This document shows positions 54,020-64,000 of a DNA stretch of 64,000 nt, piece by piece. Within the stretch, counting starts at the first letter, position 1. Each line of letters starts with the position of its first letter. A model generated the notes under the pieces. The model was not told the DNA's origin and made no database searches. It was given only the letters and a program-made list of their open reading frames with translations. Source of the DNA: JALZKA01 sp963734015 (GTDB taxonomy: Bacteria; Actinomycetota; Thermoleophilia; Solirubrobacterales; 70-9); assembly GCA_963734015.1 (NCBI GenBank), contig CAVTFG010000016.1, positions 124,001 through 188,000 of the forward strand, written 5' to 3'. Position numbers and translations under genes: made by a program.

Positions 54020-55224
54020 TAGTGATCGCTTGCGTGCTCATCCCCCGCTTTGGCCTGGTCGCCGCGGCGGCCGGGCGGCGCGAGCTGCTCGCCCGCCCCG
54101 TTGCGCTGGCGCCCGAGCCGGGTGGGCCGCAGGTCGTGGGCGAGGTCTCGGGTGCGGCGGAGGCGTTCGGGATCACCGAGGGGATGCGGATGGCGGAGGC
54201 GCTCGGCCGCTGCCCCGCGCTGGCGCTGATCCCGCCCGACCCGGCGCGCGCCGAGGAGGCCTGGGAGGCGCGGCTGGCCCGAGTCGAGGCGATCGGGGCG
54301 GCGGTGGAGTCCCGGCATCCCGGCGAGCTGTTCTTCGGCCTCGACGGCCTGCGCGGCCTGCTGGGCCGACCCGAGCGGGCGCTGGAGCGGGCGCGGCGAG
54401 TCGTCGGCCGCGGCGCCCGGCTCGGCGCGGGCCCGACCCGGCTCTGCGCGCTGGCGGCGGCGCTGCGCTCACGCCCGCGAACAGGTGATGTCGTGGTGCC
54501 CAAGCGTGCGGCGAGGTCGTTCCTGGAGCCGCTGCCGATCGGGATCCTTCGCGACCGTCTGGGCGACGAGTGGCTGGGAGTGCACCTCGTCGACACCCTG
54601 GAGCGGCTGGGGGTCGCCACGCTGGGCGAGCTGGCGGCGTTGCCCGACTCCGCCGTGGCCGACCGGTTCGGCGCGGCGGGCATGAGGGCGCTCGCGATGG
54701 CGCGCGGCCGGGAAGAGCCACTGCGCCCGCGCCCGCCCCGCGAGGAGCTTCGCGAGGAGCTCGAGTTGCCGGACGCCGCCACCGGCGGTCAGCTCGAACG
54801 CGCGCTGGAGCTGCTGGTCGACCGGTTGCTGGCGAGCCCCCTGCGCCGTGGTCGCAGCTTCCGGCGCCTGCGCCTGGAGGCGCGCCTGGCCGGCGGCGGG
54901 GGCTGGCGGATCGAGGCCGTCCTGAGGAGCGCGACCTCGAGCCGGGAGCGGCTGCTCCTGGCCCTGCGCCCGAAGCTCTCGGCGCTGCCGGCGCCCGCCT
55001 CGCACCTGGCGCTGCGCGGGCTCGAGCTGGGCGACGGCAGCCCATACCAGCCGGCGCTCACCAGCGACGAGCACGAGCGCCGCCGCGGCCTGATCGCCGA
55101 AGCGGTTCGTCACGCCCGCGCGGCAGCGGGACGCGGCGCGGTGCTGCGGGTGCTGGAGGTGGACGCAGGCTCGAGCGTGCCGGAGCGGCGGGCGACGCTG
55201 ACTCCCTTCCCGGAAGACCGATGA
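54013..55224 (+). CDS. imuB: ImuB-like catalytically inactive Y-family polymerase homologue
   Basis: 403 residues with the palm, finger and little-finger layout of the UmuC/DinB family. The usual catalytic acids are missing: the N-terminus reads ACVLIPRFGL where polymerases have D-x-D/N-x-F-F, and the SxDE segment has become ELFFGLDG. LDTLERLGVATLGELAALP is the helix-hairpin-helix. ImuB bridges DnaE2 to the clamp in mycobacteria. I see no QLxLW-type clamp motif here. The start may be ATG 54013 or GTG 54022. The upstream imuA' gene is absent. Confidence 0.85.
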   Translation: MFVVIACVLIPRFGLVAAAAGRRELLARPVALAPEPGGPQVVGEVSGAAEAFGITEGMRMAEALGRCPALALIPPDPARAEEAWEARLARVEAIGAAVESRHPGELFFGLDGLRGLLGRPERALERARRVVGRGARLGAGPTRLCALAAALRSRPRTGDVVVPKRAARSFLEPLPIGILRDRLGDEWLGVHLVDTLERLGVATLGELAALPDSAVADRFGAAGMRALAMARGREEPLRPRPPREELREELELPDAATGGQLERALELLVDRLLASPLRRGRSFRRLRLEARLAGGGGWRIEAVLRSATSSRERLLLALRPKLSALPAPASHLALRGLELGDGSPYQPALTSDEHERRRGLIAEAVRHARAAAGRGAVLRVLEVDAGSSVPERRATLTPFPEDR

Positions 55225-55457
55225 ACGCGGGGGTCCTGTACACCCCCCTTCCCGCGCGCGTGGACGCCGACGGCGACGGGCGGCCGCGCGGGGTGGCCGG
55301 GGTCGCCGTCGAGGCGGTGCGGGAGGAGTGGCTGGTCGAGGATCGCTGGTGGTCCGAGCGACCGATCGCCCGGCACTATTTCGAGCTGGCGCTGGCCGAC
55401 GGCCGCTGCGAGGTCGTCTTCCGCGAGCGCGATCGCTGGTTCTCGCAGAGAGCATGA
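55221..55457 (+). CDS. Small protein between imuB and dnaE2 (DUF6504-like)
   Basis: 78 residues. Its core is VAVEAVREEWLVEDRWWSERPIARHYFELAL, ending in CEVVFRERDRWFSQRA. This short acidic/aromatic protein type is typical of the imuB-dnaE2 junction in actinobacteria. The start ATG 55221 and stop 55457 overlap both neighbours by 4 bases, so the three products are made in step. Function unknown; likely part of the translesion complex. Confidence 0.75.
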   Translation: MNAGVLYTPLPARVDADGDGRPRGVAGVAVEAVREEWLVEDRWWSERPIARHYFELALADGRCEVVFRERDRWFSQRA

Positions 55458-58400
55458 GCTCCGTTCCCTACGTCGAGCTCCATTGCCACTCCGGCTTCTC
55501 GTTCCTGGACGGCGCCTCGCACCCGGACGAGCTCGCCACGGCAGCGGCGGCCCAGGGCCATCCCGCGCTGGCAATCACCGACCACGACGGCGTCTGGGGA
55601 GCAATGGAGTTCGCCCAGGCCGCCGAGCCGCTGGGCGTCCGCCCGATAGTGGGGGCCGAGGTGACGACCCGCAAGTTGGATCGTGATTTTCACCTCACCC
55701 TGCTGGTGGAGTCGGCGGCCGGCTGGCGGAACCTCTGCCTCCTTCTCACCGAGGCACACGCGGGCACCAGACCCGCGCCGGGGCGCGACGCCCTCCCCCC
55801 CGTGCTGCCGCTGGAATCGCTCGAGCGGCATGCGGAGGGGCTCGTCTGCCTCTCCGGCTGCGCGCGCGACGGGGCGCTGGCGGGAGCCTTCGCCCGCGCG
55901 GGCGGGCCGCCGAAGGGGTCGGACGCTCGATGGACGGAGGCCCTCGGGCGCAGGCTCCTGGGCGCCTTCGGGCCGGATCGCTTCCGGGTCGAGTTGCAGC
56001 GGCCCTACTGGCGCCGCGACCTGGCGCGCAACCGCTGGCTTGCCGGGCTTGCGAAGAGGCTCGGGGTGCCGTGCGTCGCGACCGGGAACGTCCACGCCCA
56101 CGATCCCGCGCGCGCCTTCCTGCAGGACGCCCTGGCGGCGATCAGGCTGGGTGCCTCGCTGGACGAGACCGAGGCGCTGCGCCGCGGCAACCGGCGGGCG
56201 GTGCTGGCTCCTCCAGCCGAGATGGCTGCCCGCTTCGCGGAGCATCCGGACGCGGTGGCAGAGACGATGCGGCTGGCCGAGCGGCTGGAGTTCGACCTCG
56301 CGCGGGATCACGGCTATCGCTATCCGGGCGCCGAGGACCCCGGCGCGGACCGCAAGCTCGCCGAGCTCTGCAACGCGCGCTTCGAGGGCCGCTATGCCGG
56401 CACCCCGGAACTGGCGGAGGCGCGGCGGCGGCTGGAGGAGGAACTGCGGGTGATCCGCAAGCTCGGGCTCTCCGGGTTCTTCATCCTGCACGCCGACCTG
56501 CTCGAGCTCGCGCGCGAGGTGGCGTGCGAGGTGCGCGGCCCCTCCTCGGCGCGATCGGTGCTCCCCCCAGGGCGAGGTCGCGGCTCCAGCGTCAGCTCGG
56601 TCGTCTGCTACCTGACCGGGCTCTCCCACGTGGACCCGGTCCGATCGGGCCTGTTCCTCGGCCGGTTCCTGAACGACGAGATCGCCGAGGCGCCCGACAT
56701 CGACCTGGACTTCCCGCGCGACATCCGCGAGCAGCTCATCCCCCGCATCCACGAGCGCTACGGGCACGAGCGCTCCGCCCTTGTCGCGGCCTTTCCCACG
56801 TTCCGCGTGCGCGGCGCGGTCCGCGACCTCGGGAAGGCGCTGGGACTGCCCCCCACCGAGATCGAGCGGGTGGCGGGCGCGGTCGATGCCTGGGCCGGCG
56901 AGGGCTTCGAAGAGGACGTGGCGATGGCGATCGGCGAGCGGCGCGCGAAGGCGCCGCGCTGGCGGGCGCTGGCCCGGCTGGTGCGCGACGCGTGGGGGTT
57001 GCCCCGCCATCCCTCCCAGCACCCGGGCGGAATGGTCCTCTCCACCTCTCCGCTGACCGAGCTCTGCCCCGTCGTGCCGGCGGCGATGGAGGGGCGGCAG
57101 ATCGTGCAGTGGGACAAGGACTCGTGTGCCGACGCCGGGTTCCTCAAGATCGACCTGCTCGGCCTGGGGATGCTCTCGGCGGTCGAGCGGTGCGTCGACG
57201 CGGTCGCACGCACGCGGGACGAGCGGCTGGACCTCTCCCGCATCCCACTCGACGACCCCGAGGTCTACGGCGCGATTCGCCGCGCGGAGACGACCGGCGT
57301 GTTCCAGATCGAGAGCAGGGCGCAGATGCAGATGCTGCCGCGCAGCCTGCCCGAGAACCTGGATGACCTGACCGTGCAGGTTGCGCTGGTCAGGCCCGGG
57401 CCGATCCAGGGCGGTGCCGTCCATCCCTACCTGGAGCGCCGGCGGCGGCTGCGGGAGAACCCGGAATACGAGATCCCATATGAGCATCCGGTGCTGGAGC
57501 CGATCCTGAGCGACACGCTGGGCGCAATCGTCTTCCAGGACCAGGTGATCCAGGTTGCGATGGCGCTCGCCGGGTTCGGGGCCGGTGAGGCCGAGGGCCT
57601 ACGCCGGGCGATGAGCCGCAAACGGTCCTCCGACGCGATCAACGCCTACCGCGAGCGATTCCTGGACGGCGCGGTCGCCAGGGGAGTCGCGCGGGAGGTC
57701 GCCGAGCGGGTCTTCGAGCAGATCCGGGGATTCTCCGGCTTCGGCTTCCCGAAATCGCATGCCGCCGCGTTCGGCCTGCTCGCCTACCAATCCACCTGGC
57801 TGCGGGTGCATCGCGGGCCGGAGTTCCTGTGCGCGCTCCTCAACGAGCAGCCGATGGGGTTCTATCCACCTGACGCGCTGGTCCACGAGGCGCAGCGACG
57901 CGAGATCGAGGTGCGGGGGCCGGACGTGAACGCGAGCGGGGTCGAGTGCTCGGTCGAGCCCGATCTGGGCGTGCGGATCGGGCTCGGCTACGTGACCGGC
58001 CTGCGCTCGGACGACGCGAGCGCGATCGTGACCGAGCGCGGCCACAGCGGCCGCTACGGCGGGCTCGGCCAGTTGGCATCGAGAGCGGGCGTGCACCGCG
58101 ATGCGCTCGAACGCCTGGCCTGGGCAGGGGCGTGCGAGTCGATCGGCGTTCGTGGCGTGCCGGCAGAGGGTAGGCGCCAGGCCCTCTGGCGGCTCGGGGT
58201 GGCCGGGGAGGTCGGCCCCGGGGGGCAGCTCTCGCTACCCCTCGATCTGCCCGAGGCGCCCGAGCTGGCGAAGCTGAGCGAGTGGGAGCTGGCGGTGGCG
58301 GACTACGGCTCCACCGGGATGACGCTCGGCGCGCATCCGCTGGCCCTGATGCGTCCCGGACTGGACGAGCTGGCCACCAGCGGGGACGTCGCGCAGCTGC

Positions 58401-58807
58401 CGAACGGGACCGTCCTGGAGGTCGCCGGGATCGTGGTCGCCCGGCAGCGGCCCGCCACCGCGCGCGGGGTCGTGTTCATGTTGCTCGAGGACGAGTTCGG
58501 CGTGATCAACATCGTGGTTCCACCGCCCGTGTACTCGGACTGCCGCCTGGCGGTCAGGACAGCGGCGTTCGCCCGGGTGAAGGGCCGCCTGGAGCGGCAG
58601 GGCAAGCGCGTCGTCAACGTCGTCGCCGACCGAGTCGAGGCACTGGCCACGCCCGACATCCCGCTGGCCGACGTCGTGCCCATCGAGCCGTCCGTAGAGC
58701 GGGAGACCGGGCGCGAGGATCGCCCGGCGGAGGCCGAGCCGTTGGTGGCCGCGGCCGGGGCGCTCGCCGCCGTCGCGCCGCAGCCGCACAGCTTTGGACG
58801 CCGCTAA
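55454..58807 (+). CDS. dnaE2: Error-prone DNA polymerase III alpha subunit
   Basis: C-family polymerase of 1117 residues, used in damage-induced mutagenesis. Order: PHP domain (VELHCHSGFSFLDGASHPDE), palm with the catalytic Asp pair in PDIDLDFPRDIRE, fingers, tandem HhH, and a C-terminal OB fold (VLEVAGIVVARQRPATARG). A QLSLPL hexapeptide at residues 925-930 resembles a beta-clamp-binding motif. No epsilon-binding or exonuclease extension. In-frame from end to end, unlike many genes here. Follows the LexA-boxed imuB. Confidence 0.93.
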   Translation: MSSVPYVELHCHSGFSFLDGASHPDELATAAAAQGHPALAITDHDGVWGAMEFAQAAEPLGVRPIVGAEVTTRKLDRDFHLTLLVESAAGWRNLCLLLTEAHAGTRPAPGRDALPPVLPLESLERHAEGLVCLSGCARDGALAGAFARAGGPPKGSDARWTEALGRRLLGAFGPDRFRVELQRPYWRRDLARNRWLAGLAKRLGVPCVATGNVHAHDPARAFLQDALAAIRLGASLDETEALRRGNRRAVLAPPAEMAARFAEHPDAVAETMRLAERLEFDLARDHGYRYPGAEDPGADRKLAELCNARFEGRYAGTPELAEARRRLEEELRVIRKLGLSGFFILHADLLELAREVACEVRGPSSARSVLPPGRGRGSSVSSVVCYLTGLSHVDPVRSGLFLGRFLNDEIAEAPDIDLDFPRDIREQLIPRIHERYGHERSALVAAFPTFRVRGAVRDLGKALGLPPTEIERVAGAVDAWAGEGFEEDVAMAIGERRAKAPRWRALARLVRDAWGLPRHPSQHPGGMVLSTSPLTELCPVVPAAMEGRQIVQWDKDSCADAGFLKIDLLGLGMLSAVERCVDAVARTRDERLDLSRIPLDDPEVYGAIRRAETTGVFQIESRAQMQMLPRSLPENLDDLTVQVALVRPGPIQGGAVHPYLERRRRLRENPEYEIPYEHPVLEPILSDTLGAIVFQDQVIQVAMALAGFGAGEAEGLRRAMSRKRSSDAINAYRERFLDGAVARGVAREVAERVFEQIRGFSGFGFPKSHAAAFGLLAYQSTWLRVHRGPEFLCALLNEQPMGFYPPDALVHEAQRREIEVRGPDVNASGVECSVEPDLGVRIGLGYVTGLRSDDASAIVTERGHSGRYGGLGQLASRAGVHRDALERLAWAGACESIGVRGVPAEGRRQALWRLGVAGEVGPGGQLSLPLDLPEAPELAKLSEWELAVADYGSTGMTLGAHPLALMRPGLDELATSGDVAQLPNGTVLEVAGIVVARQRPATARGVVFMLLEDEFGVINIVVPPPVYSDCRLAVRTAAFARVKGRLERQGKRVVNVVADRVEALATPDIPLADVVPIEPSVERETGREDRPAEAEPLVAAAGALAAVAPQPHSFGRR

Positions 58808-58883
58808 GGCGCTTGTCCAAGGGCTCTCAGCCACCCTCTTGCAAGATGGATTGCAGACGCTCCTGTCCGTCCGAGGCCGTCCG

Positions 58884-58904
58884 TACCTTGCGAACTCATG
58901 TTCG
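58884..58904 (+). promoter_or_regulatory. LexA box and -10 element of a small SOS-type gene
   Basis: TACCTT (58884-58889) matches TAnnnT; the LexA operator CGAACTCATGTTCG starts two bases later (58891-58904). The ATG at 58898 lies inside the box at the distance of the expected transcription start. Repressor binding would block both transcription and the start codon region. Confidence 0.75.
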
Positions 58905-59119
58905 AGAGAAGAGAAAACATCGCCGGCAAGGTGGCCGGAGCGATCGACCTCCTGGTCGACTTCGCAACTCTTGGCGAGTATGGGCTCGAGCCGCTTCCGG
59001 CGGACGGGCGTTGCGAGCTGGACGGCCGTCGAGCCGGCTGGGAGGCGCTCGCAACGCTCCGCCGGGGGAGGTGCCGCGAGACCACGCGGGCGCGCGATCG
59101 GCGCGCCCGCGTTTGCTAG
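58898..59119 (+). CDS. Small LexA-controlled protein, unknown function
   Basis: 73 residues: MFERRENIAGKVAGAIDLLVDFATLGEYGLEPLP, then a Gly/Arg/Cys part ending GRCRETTRARDRRARVC. The last 15 codons overlap a perfect hairpin, so the natural end may be earlier. No family recognised. The operator, promoter and leaderless ATG argue for a real, damage-inducible gene. It could be a small modulator of the mutasome that ends 90 bases upstream. Confidence 0.5.
   Translation: MFERRENIAGKVAGAIDLLVDFATLGEYGLEPLPADGRCELDGRRAGWEALATLRRGRCRETTRARDRRARVC
59085..59114 (+). terminator. Perfect 11-bp hairpin followed by TTT
   Basis: CGCGGGCGCGC pairs with GCGCGCCCGCG around GATCG, then TTT. Probable intrinsic terminator of the small SOS gene and the dnaE2 operon. 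Confidence 0.75.
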
Positions 59120-59140
59120 CCGGGCTTTGTCGCGCGCCGT

Positions 59141-59512
59141 CTACCGCTCGCGACGCCTGCGCCTGCCACCGTCACCGCCGCCACCTCGGCGCTCGGGTGC
59201 GTCGACGGGCTCGCTCGGCGTCCCGGAAGCCACCGGCGCCGACGGAGCGTCGTCCTTCGCCACGAACCGCTCGTAGAGGAAGAGCAGGATCATCGCCCCA
59301 ATGATCGCGCCGGGGAGTCCGCCGAGGTCGAACTTGTCGGTGTCGCCCCAGCCGAACAGACCCTCGAAGATGTAGAAGCCGGCGATCGCGCCGGCGATGC
59401 CGAGGAGAACGGTCGGCAGGAAGCCCATCTGCTGCTTGCCCGGAAGGAAGGCCCGGGCGAGATAGCCCGCCAGGATCCCCAGGATGATCGCGCCGATGAT
59501 GTTTCCGACCAC
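59141..59512 (-). CDS. GlsB/YeaQ/YmgE-family membrane protein
   Basis: 123 residues. Three hydrophobic helices with the family pattern (IGAIILGILAGYLARAFLPG, TVLLGIAGAIAGFYIF, GAIIGAMILLFLYERF), followed by a hydrophilic, Arg/Gly/Pro-rich tail unusual for the family, which normally ends near residue 85. The family is called transglycosylase-associated but its function is not known. The start GTG 59512 has GGAG six bases upstream. Confidence 0.8.
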   Translation of the reverse strand: MVGNIIGAIILGILAGYLARAFLPGKQQMGFLPTVLLGIAGAIAGFYIFEGLFGWGDTDKFDLGGLPGAIIGAMILLFLYERFVAKDDAPSAPVASGTPSEPVDAPERRGGGGDGGRRRRRER

Positions 59513-59590
59513 TGCAGGCTCCTTCGGTTGGACGGGTTGACGAGCGATCCTATCCCCCTGGCGCATCCGCCGACGCCCGCTGTGAAAGCA

Positions 59591-59618
59591 GAAGAGCCGC
59601 CCGGCGGGGCGGCTCTTT
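59591..59618 (-). terminator. Terminator hairpin after the rRNA operon
   Basis: AAGAGCCGCCC and GGGCGGCTCTT pair perfectly around GGCG. It lies just beyond the 5S gene and separates it from the YeaQ-like gene. The symmetric arms suit termination in both directions. Confidence 0.75.
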
Positions 59619-59634
59619 TACCGACGTAAGACCG

Positions 59635-59745
59635 GCAGCGACCTACTCTCCCAGGCCCTTGCGGGCCAAGTACCATCGGCGCTGAGAGGCTTAACGGCTC
59701 TGTTCGGAATGGGAAGAGGTGTTTCCCTCTCGCTATTGCCACCGA
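59635..59745 (-). rRNA. rrf: 5S ribosomal RNA
   Basis: On the minus strand the sequence reads GGTGGCAATAGCGAGAGGG, continues through CCATTCCGAACAGAG and ends AGTAGGTCGCTGC. It has the typical 5S length, loops and conserved CCGAAC. It is the third gene of the rRNA operon. Ends estimated to within a few bases. Confidence 0.92.
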
Positions 59746-59825
59746 AACACGGCGAGACCGCGCCTCGGAGAGGCTTGAAAACTGCACCTCGGCCAGAATC
59801 AGCAGGGCAAAACGAAAAACAACGT

Positions 59826-62822
<2,997 letters not shown>

Positions 62823-63094
62823 GGTGAGTTCACGCGATCCGAAGATCGCGCAAAACGAATTACCCTTACTAATTTTTGGCCTTGGTGCAGTTTTCAAGCT
62901 CCTCCGAGGCGGCTCGGCGGGGGATGCCCGCCGGCGGTCTCTGAGAACTGAGCAGCGTGCGCGGCGCCGCCACCGAGCTCGAAGGCTCGGCCGCCACCGC
63001 GACCAGATCCGGTCGACGTATCGGGTGACCGGCGGGCGAAACCGCCGGCGCTCCCTCGGCTGCCCGGGCATAGCCGGGGCCGTTTGAGCTCCCT
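62823..63094 (-). other. 16S-23S internal spacer without tRNA
   Basis: About 272 nt. I looked for tRNA-Ile and tRNA-Ala, with the TPsiC arm GGTTCGAATCC-type and anticodon stems, and found none. GC-rich inverted repeats such as GCGATC...GATCGC and CGCCGGC...GCCGGCG suit processing stems. Confidence 0.6.

Positions 63095-64000
<906 letters not shown>

Noticed and set aside
55376..57487. 703-codon minus-strand frame opposite dnaE2
   Set aside because: Shadow frame; dnaE2 is complete and conserved on the plus strand.

Overview
The window is very GC-rich DNA from an actinobacterium. Gene content points to the class Thermoleophilia (Solirubrobacterales-like): tandem SnoaL-like genes that begin MSxENVE, a short-form HisG with HisZ, an RsiG-like protein with a single c-di-GMP motif, a GarA-like FHA gene beside a MerR gene, a LexA-boxed imuB-dnaE2 cassette, and many starts that look leaderless. 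The assignment is inferred from gene families; I ran no database or 16S search.

Layout. 1-9.7 kb: end of an RskA-like membrane protein, then on the minus strand a FAD-linked oxidase, SRPBCC protein, MerR regulator, FHA protein, RsiG-like protein, CDP-alcohol phosphatidyltransferase, proS and ispG, with an asparagine-synthase-like gene on the plus strand. 9.7-15 kb: accessory block with an integrase remnant, a LexA-controlled divergent pair, small zinc and membrane proteins, SnoaL-like copies, and a toroid protein/AAC(3)-like pair. 15-27.5 kb: acyl-CoA synthetase, rseP, dxr, then (after a plus-strand transsulfuration operon and capA) cdsA, uppS, frr, pyrH, tsf and rpsB. Together with ispG and proS this is the conserved rpsB-to-proS cluster, stretched by insertions. 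27.6-33 kb: the cluster usually found downstream of ftsZ (pgeF, yggS, sepF, proC, yggT, lspA, rluD-like), plus a CCA-adding enzyme. 33-42 kb: a PQQ-repeat protein, the his operon (hisZ-G-D-B-H-A-small ORF-F) and murA. 42-53.4 kb: HD protein, hydrolase and ABC exporter genes with a duplicated 48-nt leader element, a zinc protein, an isocitrate/isopropylmalate dehydrogenase, and the liv branched-chain amino-acid transporter. 53.5-59.5 kb: lipoprotein, SOS mutasome genes, a small SOS-type gene, and a YeaQ-like membrane protein. 59.6-64 kb: an rRNA operon on the minus strand (16S partial, 23S, 5S).

A caution applies to the whole window. About fifteen genes, including essential ones (proS, dxr, hisA, hisD, hisF), are each broken by one or two small indels although both halves stay well conserved. 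The simplest reading is residual indel error in the assembly, so these are annotated as genes spanning the break rather than as decayed genes.

The best candidates for something new are the repeated leader element that folds over the ribosome-binding site of two genes (42445-42492 and 44299-44346), the RsiG-FHA-MerR operon with its near-consensus leaderless promoter, and the LexA-box network, which includes one box placed between two divergent leaderless genes.
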